From Tigriopus japonicus (Eukaryota; Arthropoda; Copepoda; Harpacticoida; Harpacticidae), in NCBI GenBank assembly GCA_010645155.1, contig CM021318.1:9224897-9288896 (forward strand): a stretch of 64,000 nt of DNA, given 5' to 3'. This document shows, piece by piece, positions 21,682-34,795 of this stretch. A program made the position numbers and the translations under genes. Below the pieces are notes generated by a model. That model worked only from the letters and a program-made list of their open reading frames with translations. It had not been told where the DNA came from and did no database searches. Every line of letters starts with the position of its first letter. Position 1 is the stretch's first letter.

Positions 21682-24600
21682 GAGAATGAGGCCATCAAGG
21701 GTACTAGTCTACAGCTATTTACTCAAAATGTTGAATCCTTGATCTTCAATCATATTTTGATAGGTTCCATCCATCCTCCAAGCGCGGAACTAATCGCACC
21801 AAGGGAAATCGAAATATGTTTTTGAAAACTTGTTCCTAAGAAGTTTCTGCCCCTTTTATGGATGTTTACCGCCAAATAAACGTCAAACTTATTGCACTCT
21901 TAGCTCTTAGAAAACTGAAGAGATTGGTTGAACTCGGAACTGATTTGAATCCTCTATCCCATGATTTTAATGCCCTTCTTACTCAAACTTTGATCCCAGC
22001 AAGAAATTGTGGAAAAATCTCTGCAGAAAATGGTTGCTCTACTTACCTCTTGAAAAAGATGAAGGTAGAATTATCTTCTGTGTTTTCCAGCATCAACGCA
22101 TTTCATCTAGAATATGAGAAAGAAAAATAATCACAGAGACGTTTATGAAATCATATCGTTTTGGATAACCAGTTTCAAACAGACTTGACTGAAAGGGAAA
22201 GTAGAGAAGTGATAATGCCATTTTCATGAGACTTTTTCTCATCTTCGAATTCTCTTTGTCGCATGATATTCTCGCCTTAAGAGCAATTATAATTCTGGTG
22301 CAATTGCGCTCTAATTGCTGCTAAATTTTCTCAATTATATGGCACCACTGGCAACTTGGTGACTGTTTATGTCCTCGGAATTCAAGGACACAGTGTATCC
22401 TCAAATTTAAAGAATTAATCAATCTTGGCGTAAAATTTCAGCCTTAACTGAACGTTAAATGGCCACCATACAGTAAATTGTCTCATTCGGGTTTGAAATA
22501 GAGGAGAGCTGAGCAGTTCCTGGATGGCTTCCAATTGGTCACACATGATGTTAGTCGTGCGAATTTTCAAGAGGAGCATCAAAAACAACTTGGCTCGAGG
22601 GATCATTGCACTTTGGACAATTGGAATGGCATGACTTCATTTGCAGAGCCTCAATCCGATCATTAGCTCCCTCAATATGAGAGATTGGCGTGCTTGTTGT
22701 TCAATCTCATCCAACGATTCCGTGATCTCATGGAGATCAAGAACCAAGACGCGTGGAGTAATACATACGTAAGTCGGCCTAGGAATTGCCTCCATTTCCT
22801 AGGCCACACTCGAGTCCTTGAACCTTTCTTAATATGTCAAATAATTACTCAATGACAACTCATTTCCCCACAACCTCCCCATGCATTTTCCTGGTTTGGA
22901 ACCAAGATGCCGCTTGTCAAGAAACCCTGAAGAGCCATCTCCTTTAGACTCCTCAGAAGCTTTCAATGACTCAATTTCAAGTTCAATCTATGTTGTCCTA
23001 GTATATCCGCTCGTCTCATCCAAGGGAAATGTCACTTTTGATCATGGCACAATCTGTCGAGCAATGCGTTAACAAGGGCGATTTTTTACGCCTTCATCAT
23101 CAGGACCCACTACTGACACGTGCTTGGTGACTGCTGCGCTAGCTAGTTGCTAGCTTCTGACGTGCCAAGACAATCGTAGATGATGATTCCTGCTTCCGAA
23201 ACGGGATCCAATTTTATGCTTATGCCGAAGGCGTTACCAATCATTGAACGGAACGGAAATTTTGCCACCATAAAGTTTGGAAGGTAATTTCTCTTTTCTT
23301 CTTTCTCGAGTTTTGGTACTCCTCGAAATAACCACCCCAGTTGGTGTTGATAATTGAGTCCATTAATTCACCTTCTCGGTAGCAAAGCAGACAACGAACG
23401 GAGACTTAAGCATAGAGGGCAAGTCGGTGATTACGCGCCTGTTTCACACCAAAAACCTATAAATCTACCTATGACGACAGAGAACTGAGGAAGAAATTTG
23501 TCTTCGCCACAGAATCTAATAATCATAAAAGCTCAGAATTACGAATACCTGGCACTTTGTCAACCACATCCAGGGCATTTTTAAGATCTAAAAAGAGGGT
23601 AGGTCTCCTCGGGTAACGCGGTCCAGATCAAATAAGGGAGAAGTTGACGCTAAGACAGTAAATAGCAAATTCGGAGCACGTCTCCCGAATTCAATGATAT
23701 CCGTTCGAGGAGAGGAAACCAAATGACTTCATTGATGACGAGAGTTCCAAGAACAAAGAGTCCTTAAGAGTGACAGCGGCAACGACACATCTCCTGTATT
23801 TTTTGTTACATCCTCCTTCCCGACTTTCAAGAACCAATGTAGTACAGTACGTACGTGCAAGTTGTGCATTGCATGGTCGTAAACGACGGAGAGAAGACAA
23901 ACATACGTAATAATAATGTTTCAAGGAAATGAATTGATGAGCCAAACAAATTTAACGAGAAAGTCGTTCTAGAAAACACAATACACACCAGCTCAAGGAA
24001 GGCAATAAACAGATCGTGAATAACCAAATGAACCGGAGCTTGATTTTTTATGTTAAAAGAGCGGCAAGTATGAATCCTTATTCAAACTACCTTAAAACTT
24101 AAAGACAACCCAAAAATCGAATTTATAGATAATGGCGAAAATTGAATCTAAATAATACATTTGAATTTTTTCGAAGATGCATACATCTTCAAAGACCATG
24201 AAAACAGTGAGCCAGAAAGAACAACAATTTTTCAATTGCACTCAAAATTGGTCTTGAACTAATGAAACAACTCGAATTTAGCTGTTCAACCATTTCCTTT
24301 CGAAAAATACTCTTTCTTTACGATTCCGGCCAATTTTCGAGTAAACATTCTTCATCAGTCCCAAAGGAAATTCGTCTCATAAGCTTTACCCTCTAAAATC
24401 TGATTTTCATCCAATTTTGTAACGATTCAACGATTCATGACGGAAGCAAGACTTGTTGATTATCTTCCAAAGCATCACATCACTTCAAAAAAAGGCTAAT
24501 TTCTTTCAATTGTAAAATCCTTCCCCTCGGATACTTTAAATGGTACATCATGATACTTCCTCAAACTTAATAGTTTGCTCAGGTACAAAATACCCACAAA

Positions 24601-24947
24601 GTACCCACACACGTTAGGGCCTCAATGAGTTCAGCAGGTTTGCAAATGGTGCTTCTTGACTAGGAGCAAAGGCAAGAATGAGGGCTCGTCATTTTGAGAG
24701 GGGCAAAAAAATAGGTCAAATTGTGTTCATTGAGGGTAAGAAAGAAATTTGAAGTTTTAATGATTACTTTCAAGCTCAAATCTTAATAACTTTGCAGGAG
24801 TTCTTCTGTTGAGCATAAACATCTCTGTTACTCAAACAACACCTTAAATAATATGATGAAACTATATATATTAGCAAACTCCAACTGGGTTGGTGCTGAA
24901 GACTACAGTTAGTGATACTTAGGAGTCTTTTTCCTAACAGTTTAGAG
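21682..24947. other. Gene-poor region
   Basis: No convincing gene in 3.3 kb. An ATG-initiated 90-codon ORF at 21858-22130 (+), rich in Lys and Leu, has no recognised domain; it may be chance or the remnant of a further exon. The rest is AT-rich with short ORFs. Confidence 0.35.
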
Positions 24948-25194
24948 CAGGGGTCGTCAACTGGTGGCCGCGGCCCACATGTGAGCCCAAGGGTGAACGT
25001 TGGTGAGCCCACGAGCAATGAGGAAAGTCCTTAATAATGGGCCCAAGAGACATCCATAGTACTGTACCTGTGGGCCCAGAGGTCTTTGATCGTTAATTTG
25101 TGGGCCCATGAGCTTGCCTCATCTGCATGTTGGGCCGCAACTTCACCAAACCAAATTTGGTGGGCTATGACACAAAAACTGTTGCCGACCCCTG
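24948..25194. mobile_element. Short hAT-like MITE, 247 bp
   Basis: The left end is CAGGGGTCGTCAACTGG and the right end is the complement of CAGGGGTCGGCAAC, giving 14-bp inverted ends with one mismatch. CAGGGGTCGGCAAC-like ends are typical of hAT MITEs. The flanking octamers GTTTAGAG and ATTCAAAG match at five of eight positions, consistent with a decayed 8-bp target duplication. The interior is full of GTGGGCCCA/GAGCCCA motifs. There is no coding capacity. Confidence 0.75.
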
Positions 25195-25381
25195 ATTCAA
25201 AGGTTGCTTTTTATCCCAAAAATAGCTTGGACGTATAAGATTTAAAAACGCTCCAAACGATTACTTTCGAATTGAAAATTTGTGATGTGAAGCTTTTGTA
25301 TAAATTGAACAGACTTGTAAATCACGTTTTTGATGCGTTCACCAAACAAAACGATCGTCAATAAGAAATGGTCTGGGGTTA

Positions 25382-25539
25382 CGTACACTCACGTATAGTT
25401 TAACCTGGAGAGCATCCGCATTTCGATCTTGAGCCTTCTTGGGTATGGTTCGACTGACTATAAAAAGCTTCCATCTCACAGGAAAGATCAGCACTAAAAT
25501 TTCTCGCATCCAACCAACAACAACAACCTATTGAACAAG
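25382..25539 (+). promoter_or_regulatory. Core promoter and noncoding first exon of secreted paralogue 2
   Basis: Carries the same elements as the promoter at 7.6 kb: CGTACACTC (25382-25390), TTTAACCTGGAGAGCATC (25399-25416) and a TATA box (TATAAAAAG, 25459-25467). Spacings are 17 and 60 bases, against 19 and 56 in the first copy. The noncoding exon ends TTGAACAAG|GTAAAA (GT at 25540), and the next exon begins at the ATG after CAG at 25601-25603. Confidence 0.75.
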
Positions 25540-25603
25540 GTAAAAATCATCCCTCCACTTCTTTATGAGCTTGAAATCTTCACTCGATTTTTCCTTTCCA
25601 CAG

Positions 25604-26530
25604 ATGAAGTCTTTTGTCGCAATCATCCCCATTTTGGCCTTTGCCACCATGGCCTTTGGTCATGACAGCGAATACCAATCCACGATGAACTGGCTGAAGG
25701 ACAAGGCCATGGAGTCCTGCTTAGGTGTGGAGAACACCAAGTTTTGGGAGACCGAAATGAAGAAACAAGTGGCTGAATGCGCTGGAGAGGAGGCTCCCGA
25801 GCTCGATCTGCCCTTCTTCAAGTAAGTTACAAACAACCTCCAAGCCTTTAACTTCAGGCTTTAACAGCCTTTTTATTTCAGCACGAGCCCTTACCGAGTG
25901 ACTTCTGGTTTGATTACCGGTGCCTACCGCAATAGCAACGAGTTTTCCGATGATTTGGTCAAGAGTTACATTTTCAAAAAGCTGACGAAGAGCCGATTCC
26001 GCCGTCAAGCCGTTGAGGACGAAACCAAGCCCGCGGATGATTCGGAGGACAACGAGGTTGGTTTGGAACTTGGAGACAAGCTCATTGAGAAGCTCCAAGG
26101 CTACAAGGAGAAGATGCAAGCTAAGATCGGAAACATGACTTGTGTTCTTCGCAAAAGCGGCTTTATCGACGACAAGAACGAGCTCCAACTTGAGAATTTG
26201 ATTGCTTATATGGACAAGTTTCCCGTGCCATTGAACCCCTGGTTGAAGGATCATTTGGTGAAAGACAAGAAGAAATGTTACGCCTATGTCCAAGCTCTTC
26301 CCGAGGAGATCCTTACTGACTGCGTTACCGGACCCGAGCTCACCAAAATCAAGTTCTTCAAGAAGTGCATGAAGATGGCCAAGACCTACACTTGCATGCA
26401 GTACGATGTCCGTCAAAATTTGGAGACCAACTTCGGATCCGTTGAGGAGCTCGTCGAGAAGACTGGTTTGGAAGAGAAAGAGCTCTACCATTTGGTGTCG
26501 ACCATCATGAACGAGCATCGCTTCGACTGA
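25604..26530 (+). CDS. Secreted proprotein, paralogue 2, 288 aa
   Basis: Paralogue of the protein at 7.8 kb with identical architecture: coding exons 25604-25821 (218 nt, the same length as in paralogue 1) and 25882-26530, split at the same codon. Signal peptide 1-19, propeptide, furin-type RFRR|Q at 111-114, acidic linker, then the cysteine-containing helical domain ending EHRFD. Relative to paralogue 1 it lacks the Met/His-rich insert and the KPATP repeats. It has Gly in place of the first mature-domain Cys (LQGYKEK versus LKCYKEK), leaving five cysteines there. Long stretches such as DKNELQLEN, VPLNPWLKDHLV and ALPEEILTDCVTGPELTKIK are identical at the protein level and nearly so at the DNA level, so the duplication is recent or under strong constraint. 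Function unknown. Confidence 0.85.
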
Positions 26531-28726
26531 ACGAAAATATGCCATGGCGTTAAATCAGATTTAATTATGAAGAATATTGATTGAACTTGGGGTATGGGAA
26601 TGCTTTTTGTTCAAAGGTAAAAGGAAATGGTTTCGGTTTGAGAAAATAAATTCGAAATTGATCTATGATTCGACATCTTTTTGATTAGTGTACCTTCGAT
26701 GGGAAGAAATTGCATTTCCTCTTAAAATACTGAACATTTTTTGACGAACTGATTGAAGGAAGCATCATGTTATGACCAAATCGATTTTGTGTCTTGAACC
26801 TTTTGATTGAGAAAAGCACATTTACACTCAAATCTGGGGTTCTTTTCCCAAGGATTTCAAAACATAGAATAGTTTAAATTTGTGTTTAATTGGACAGATG
26901 GACATACATCTCATTGACGGGAAAGCGATGAATCTTTGGTAAATTAACACTTTTTTAAGTTTTTGTGAGTAGCTTTGTTCAAGTTTATAAGTCTACCCTT
27001 TCAAGGTGACAATCTTTATAAAAGGACAAACAAACCTAGGACAGAACATTTACCTCATTTTAAAAAGGTACAAAAATAACGATACGATAGCAAAAAACCG
27101 GCGAAGGAAATGTTACACTAAGTTTCTTTCATCGTAGTTGAATTGGTATTTGCAACTGGAGAAAAAAAATTTGCTTATTCATATCCTAACCTTTTCAAAA
27201 ATGAGCTAGGTAATTACTTAACACCTAAAATTTGCGGCAAGCAAGTGAACGTGGGGTAAAAGAGTACTTACGACTCATCAACAATAGAAGAGCCTTTAAA
27301 CATTTTCAAAGAGCAACGTGTTCACAATAGATACTGAGAGAATAATGGTGATAAAGAAAAAACTTGGTTGTTCGCGTACCCCAAAATTTTGAAGCAGCAC
27401 AAACGGTTCCCATAAAAGAAGTCTCACTCTTCTTTGAAGTAATGTCAATACACCTTGTAATCCTCCAAAATATTCCCTTGAGAACAGTGGCAAAGGCTCA
27501 TTAATTCAACATTTGTTTGTGGCTCAATCCAATTGATTGAAAATGTATAGCTTTGCATTTGGATGGAGACACTGTGTTCAGAGTCTGTAGTGAACATAAT
27601 TGCGCAAAAACCATTGTTGGGTTAAAAGGTGCAAAGTAGGCAAGGAAAAAAGTAGGTACCATAAATGCCACTTGAACTCATTCCATTGGACCTTGACTGA
27701 CTGTGCTATTTATTGCAACTATATTTGAAGTGAATTTAGAGGCTCTGGAAATCCATTACACCCAAAAATGCCGCACTTTAAAACCTCCACCAAATATTTC
27801 TCCTTCAAGTTCCTGCCAAAGAGAATGCACCAAAGGAGCAATTATGAACAAAATTCCTGTTTTAGATTCTATCGCTTTCTTCGTTGGCTTTAATTTTGAT
27901 CCCAATTGGTAAACCACTTTGCATGTACATGTTTTACTTTTCTTGACCATCGATGGTCCGAGCATTTCTTGCTCACATTTTTCTTTTGCCTTTTATGTGT
28001 AAAAAATTTGCTTTGAGAGGCTATAAACCTGATAGCTTGATAAAAATGATTACATACTTGTTTCCAAGAACAATTTTATTAAGCCTCAAAACCCGGCATT
28101 CCGATTATGATTTGAGCAATTTTTACATCGACGATTAACAAAGGCGCACTGAAAGTTATAAATTGATTAGTTTATTGGATTATAAAAAAGGCGAAAAGGG
28201 CCCATTTGCGTTGTGACTATGAATCTCAGCCCTTAATTGTAGAGCTATAAAATTGTTTAGGAAAAACTTTTGTACCTTATTGTTGTGTTACTAAAAGCAT
28301 AAATGTATGTTGTTAAGAAAGTGAAAACAATCATTTGATCATAATAATGAAAGTCAAATTAGAACAGAAAACATAGAACAGACAGTAACATTTCTTAAAT
28401 AATCGAAGAACTTTGATGTAAAAAGTATGTCTCTTCCTTTTTTACTTTACTCTGCACCAAAAACTAGGGGCAGTGGGAATTATACGTGTAAAACTTAATC
28501 CTTATTAAGCATTGCATTCTAATCACAATTATTTTCTTCATGATGCAAAAGCAAACAAAATTTGAAAAACAGCAACGTTTTCTTTTACGCTCATGAACAT
28601 TTTAGATTTATGAAGATATTTGAATTTGATGTTGTCAAGTTATTAACTTGACCAACACGTTTTCGGTGTGCATTCAAGCGATATCTGAGAAAATATGAGT
28701 GTTTGTCAGGATTGTCACGCAATATA
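26531..28726. other. Gene-poor AT-rich region
   Basis: No gene, RNA or repeat that I can support. Only short ORFs in all frames. Confidence 0.4.
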
Positions 28727-28989
28727 AGGTCGGTTGTTGAGATAATTTGGAAGTATAGTAGAAGCATATCTAGAAGCATAAAAACACAAAAAAGCACATG
28801 TGGCGGAGTAGAAATAATCATGCTCGATCAAGTTTCGTTACATAAGCTCCGTTTTTCAATCGCAGCTTATGTAACGAAACTTGATTGATCATGGTTACTT
28901 CTACTTCGCTGCATATGCTTCTTTCATGCTTTTTTTATGCTTCTAGATATGCTTCTACAATATTTCCAAACTACCTCAACAACCGACCT
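28727..28989. mobile_element. Foldback (palindromic) MITE, copy 2, 263 bp
   Basis: Second copy of the element at 18058-18312. Two arms of about 125 bases pair almost throughout: AGGTCGGTTGTTGAG at the ends, GTAGAAGCATATCTAGAAGC further in, and AAGTTTCGTTACATAAGCT at the centre around a loop of about 16 bases. The better preserved centre makes this a younger copy or one kept symmetric by gene conversion. Confidence 0.85.
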
Positions 28990-31900
28990 TTAGTTGTTTC
29001 AATCATATTCACACTTGACTCAATCGGAGTCATATTTCCTTTGAATCTAAAGTTAACCACGTCCCCTTTGTGTCTTGGCACGGAACCATAAGTTTCAACT
29101 TAAACCGGTATTATTCATTCTAAAATTATTGATCGGAAAGAAAGGCAAAGTAAACTTGATTAGGGAACTTATTGAAACACATACGAAAGGTTCGATTGCT
29201 CTTGCTAATCATCAACACCTGTTTTCTTGAAAAAAGTCAATGGTAGTTTTCTTTGAAGCTCATAATCAACCCCATGTGCTTCTTTCTCTGAGTTTCCAAT
29301 GGCCAAATACATCCCTCGATCGATCGACACGATCATTTGGACTCACTATTACGGTTCTAACCGTACCGACGAGACAATAAATCCAAGACATGTCATGTCT
29401 ACGTGTGTGAAATGGAGGGAAAACCCTATGTTAAAGAAAGAAGCCAGGAGCACGAGTATTAGTAACAAGGAGGCAATCCTGATTCGATGACTGACTACGG
29501 AATGAACGCATGCATGCACCATACGTACATACATACGTACGTACATACGCATGATTCTCGTCCTCGGCGTCTTTTTTTCCAGTTTCCATAACGTTCACGA
29601 GGAGGAAGGATGTGCCCGGGGATTGCTCCGAACCATTGAGGGAAGCCGGCTCCTAATCATCGTATCTGTCTGTTTCGCGAGAACTTGCCATCCAACCAAC
29701 CATGATTCACTTCATGAGGCTGGTTTAGGTAGGGTGGTCTACTGTTCAATGCAATGCAGAGGATGAAGATGTGCACTTTGGAAATCGGCTTCCGAATCCA
29801 AGAAGCTCAGTCAGACCCATTACCTCCGTCATCATTATTATCGTCATCATTGTCTTCCGAAACAATTTAGAGCGGTGCAAAAATGAGTTGTGGAAGTGAC
29901 GGATCAATCAGAGTGGCATCCACGGACCAAATCAACCCACCGACCATGCATTCTTCGCGGCTACCATGATGATTTTGGGCCCCAAAAGGATGAGCACCCA
30001 CCCGGTCTTGAGGCTAGGAATTCATTGGACTTGAACGGGTGTTCAATAGTAAATACGAGTGACGAGGTCGCGGTGATTGCCACGAGAGATAATGAATTCA
30101 ATCCCAATCGGAGTTCAAGTGATAAGCGCAAAAATATGAGTGACACTTTACAAGTCCACAAATAGTGCAGTTGTGTGAGGGTTGGACATTACAAACATTG
30201 CTAGATTGTTGGATTTGAGGTAAGCCACAACATTTCTGAAAGTCCATTCCCTCATTTAACCGTATTGGCTATAAACATTGAAAATGTGAAGTGAAACCTC
30301 CGCGAACCATTGATAAATAAACCATTGAGGGGAAGCGAAGAAATCAAACCCAACCGATTGTTTCAGTTGGAAAACAATGCAAAATAGCAACGGTTTTTCC
30401 AAGAAGAAAGTGAAGGCCAAAAGCAACGAAAAAGAAGCTGCTTCATGGCGTGTGCCTTTGTGTTTGTAGGCAAGCCAATCGATCTAGAGAACAATTGGTA
30501 TGATAATCAGACAAATGGAATGCTTGTCTCTGAGTAATCATCGTTGGTGGTTTACAGTAGGAGTTGCTCCTTCATCTATTAACTGAACGGCTCAGTCGTA
30601 TTAGTGGTCAAAGATGACGGGTTATTTAGCATCAAATTTGCTCCTTGTTTCCAAGAATTGGAGTTCTAAATTTGTCAGCAAGCATTTTACTCGCACACAA
30701 ACTTGAATCTAAATTCATGCGTGGAAAACTAGCTAAGACAATGCAGAAAAACACTTCTATGTTAAAAGCCAATCAATGACGTCGGGAGGAAATATTCCAA
30801 TCTTGTCCAAATGGATCAACCCCAAGTCATTGTTTTCATGAGACAGTGTAAAAGATTCGAGACGTCATTTTAAGCTTCAGCGTCTGCAATGGCTTGAAAA
30901 CGGATTCCTATCTTAAAAGTAATTCAATGGAACTCTTTCTTTGAGACCAGACATAATCAATTCCATGAAAAGATTTCTCAATGTTTAAACCGGAAAATAG
31001 AATGCAAGATATGTTGTTCGAAGATGATCACTCTTCACTCATGTTTTACAACAAGATCAAAAACAGTATTTAGAGATAAGGTCAACTTTAATGATAAACA
31101 AAGTACAGAATAGATCAAGAGCAACACATTTGATGTGTTGTTTGTTATCCACAGAGGAAAACATAAAAAGTCGCAATCGCATACCTGAGGAACGAGAACG
31201 AAATGCATGTCATAACTTAAGATGAATGAACAAGAAGTCCTTCAACGCCTTAAAAGGCTAGTTAAGATGCAAAACTAGCCTTTTAGAATTCACCCCAAAC
31301 ACACTTCTTGGTTTTTTTTTAATAATACACCAGAAGTGGGATAGTTTTTCAATGCTATTTTTACAGTGTCCTCTCATTTCGAAAAAAATGAATGAGTGAA
31401 GCTTGTGTTGAATTTGCAAACTTAGTTGGTTAACAATAGACCAATAACACTTTGCAGAAAAGTAGCAATTCTCAATTGTATTTTATTTTCCCCAACAACG
31501 CATTTCAAATTTGATCACCTGTAAATCGACATCACTCAAAACAAATAGCAAATCTTAGCAATATTTTAGCCAATCCAAATTTTAAAAGGAACTCTTTTAC
31601 AAAAAACAAAAGCGTACCAATTTAAATTGCGTCGAATTCATTCCAAAAAATAATATATTTTTTACATTAAAATTTGGAGTCATTCTTTAAAGTCGTGTCC
31701 ACTCAAGCATCACAATGATGAGAGAGAGCATTAGAAATAACAAAAAGTGGAAAAATTGAGAGAGAAAAGCGTCTAGGTTAGAATATTATCAGTAGAGTTC
31801 TTCTAAAAGAAAACAAAGGCGCATTTTTTCTGATTTGAAGTGGGAATTGGTTTCATTGGCGGCGGTTCTCATGAAGAAATAATATAACCATACTCTACTT

Positions 31901-34263
31901 CGCGCAAAAGGCTCATCATGAATTTTTCTCTTAGCATCCAACAAGGTGTTTGTTTGTCCACTCAAAAAAAGGATTGTCTATCTAACGGCTTTGATTATCT
32001 TGTTCATTTTCTTGTTGGTCAATACTAACAATAAGTCCAGTTTATTCCTTTGGTTTCCCAGAGATGAAATATTGAGAGTTATTGGATCTACTAATGGGTA
32101 TATAAGGCAAATTCCTCCAACCAACTATTTGAACTGACTGACGTTGATCTTTCGTCTTCAAAATATCATGGTAGGCTCAAAACTACCACCTATCACAATG
32201 AAGAGAACTCGAGATTGTTTCAAACAGTTTGTATAGTCTATGCAAAAACTTTGTTTTATGTGAAAACGTGGCCGTTTTAGGATTAAATTAGAAATTTATG
32301 ACTTTGTCTTTTTTGATTAACGGCACGGGACAATTTCTAGAAAACTCAGGGTTGACCTTGGACTAATCACAAAAATGAAAAAAAAATAAAGTTTCCTTAA
32401 TATACTTTGGTGTTAAGTTGTTACTTTCATGTTGAAACTCTAAACAAACACCAAAATTATCATAATACTGGAATTTTTCCAAGTATCAGTTGTCGAACAG
32501 ATATGCGAAATTGCTTTTTTGTGGTAAATTTTGCCTATTCGCGTTCAATTACGTTTTTATAGACCTTACCTTTCAAGTGCTTGAGACAATTTGCACAGTC
32601 CGGGGGCGCATTTCTTCTTTTAGCTCTCTAACCGCTTTATCTGTATGTAGACAGAGGCAGGAACCTCTCACCACAGGACGCGAACTTCAGCTGACGCGTA
32701 GCCTAATGAGGCCCTTAAAACGGTGCGGCTCTGCAGTAAATTTGAACGAAATTGCCAAAAAACGATAGAAATAGGTGTTTGATAGCAAACATCGCTTCAG
32801 AATATTGTTGCAGCATTAGATAGCGCTCCTTTTCCTACCATTCATTTTTATAATGCTGCTTTCTGTTCTCGGGAATTAGTCAAAACTGAGCTCCTTCAGA
32901 CCAATATCTCACACAAAATGGAGAATGGATCTCGAATAAATGCATATGTAACTTAAATATAATAATACCAACTTCAGACAACGAGTTCAGTTATACTTCG
33001 ATCAAGTTTCATGAAGATTGGGCGCCTTTTTAGAAAACTGTGGCCATGTTATTAACAATGAAACTCACAGCCACAGTATCCACACTCTTCCCCATAAAAA
33101 CGTCATTTTTAGTCAGCATTTTATCGTCTGAAATCCTTGAAATCCATTAGATGCCAAATATCAACATTTTGATCGGCCAAACCGAGAGGAAGCACGAGAT
33201 TAAACAAATTTTTTGTCAACTAATAGTTGAGTTGTTGATGATTCCCTCACACTGATTATTCATGCAGAATGCAGTGATGAACAGATCACTCTCATGGAGC
33301 CCTGTATTCTTCGCTTTGATAGTGTTGTTTGGTACTTATAATCTGAAACCATTGGTATTTCAGGATAAGTTGAATAGGGTTGATAATGAGTGGTGAACGT
33401 GATTTACCCAAGAGTGGGTTGCATTTAATTATCTCTAAGAGACAGAAACACAAACTAGAATCATGTCTAGACAATTTGTTCACTGATTTAGTACAAAATA
33501 TTGAATATTGAGTCCATAACACTTCCCTATCGTTCACTCCAGAGGGCCTCATTGGGCTCTCAAAAACAACAACAAACAGCTGTCTTCGCATCCTCTTCTG
33601 TAAGTATATCCATGACAGAGGTAGTCATCCGGTCAGACAAATGGATTCCCATTTTTCGTGAGATGTTTCTTGATGAAAGAAAATATTTCAACCAGCAGGA
33701 AAATAAGGACTTGTACTGTTTGGTCAATAATGTGCCAGATGGTTTTATTTAAGAATATATCGAAACAAAACGGAATACGAACAGTTTAGCCAAATTAAAA
33801 CACATTTTGGCCACACAAAAAACAATGGTTTGATTTCCTCACTTCAAAACTGACTTAAAAAATCAATTAATAAAGATTTGGAGACAATTCTAAACCTTCT
33901 GAAACCTTCACTTGATCAGAGTAATGATGCAATAATGGATTTCGATGAAATCGATCGTTATTTCCCGACAAATGTCAGTTGAATGAAAATCATTGGACAC
34001 AACTTGTGTATTATCATTGGGACTAAAATATCAAGAGAAATATAAATCTTATAGAAAAAGTGTAAAATTATAGCATGCTAGTCTACTTCTCAACCTTTGA
34101 CTCTTAAGTTAAAACACTTGAATAGAGCGATCACAGCTTTGAAAATTTGGCACAAACACAAATGCCATTTTTATTCTTTTGAAACAAACTGAAAGCCTCC
34201 TAAAATTGTTCGACACTTTTTATATGGAAGACGTGTAACGTAGAAAAAAACCTTGCTTGCTAT
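28990..34263. other. Gene-poor AT-rich region
   Basis: More than 5 kb without a supportable gene. A short ATACGTACATAC-type simple repeat lies at about 29520-29552. Scattered short ORFs (for example 29890-30165 and 32490-32768, +) start at non-ATG codons, show no domains and are left out. Confidence 0.4.
29520..29552. repeat. Simple repeat (CGTA/CATA)n
   Basis: Degenerate tetranucleotide tract of ACGTACATAC units, about 33 bases long. No function suggested. Confidence 0.6.
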
Positions 34264-34795
34264 TGGGAGTGATTACCGTATCATTTTACGGACCTGCTGC
34301 CGTCTCTAACTGCTGTGAGCAGTGTAGGCTTGCCAAAAAAATCTCAGTTTTCAAGGGTCAGATTTTCGAAAAATGTTACATTTATGGGCAATGGCATGGT
34401 TATTGTATGTTGAGAAGTATTGCAAAGTAATTAGAAAACAAATGGAGAAATTGGAAGCCTTCAATTAAACAAATTATTTGTTTTTAGTTTTAGTTGCCCC
34501 AGGAACCGATCTCCTCTGGCCATCTTGTTATTCAAAGTCAGGCATTCCTAATTTCAAAGTTCGGAAGAACCCTCTCAACTTATGTAGCGAAATTTTAGAT
34601 AAAAGCAACAAAACATACTTTTTTGCAAATACAATGTCAAGAATTGCTATTTCAACTTCAAGTTGTGCAGATAAGAAAGACATTATTGCAATCACCAGGC
34701 CTAAACCTTCGTTTTAGTTACCTCGCACGCTCATCAGAAACACAGGTCTTCCGAACTTTTTTTCCCGCCAAAAATGATGACGTCATTAGTAATTG
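34264..34795 (+). repeat. Repeat family A, copy 4 (reference, uninterrupted)
   Basis: The only complete copy in the window, about 530 bases. It starts TATTGGGAGTGATTACCG, passes through TTTAGTTTTAGTTGCCCCAG, CTCCTCTGGCCATCTTG, AACCCTCTCAACTTATG and GCACGCTCATCAGAAACAC, and ends near GATGACGTCATTAGTAATT. The CTCATCAG at 34731-34738 is the unoccupied version of the hAT-like insertion site in copy 1. No coding capacity and no clear terminal repeats. Confidence 0.75.
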
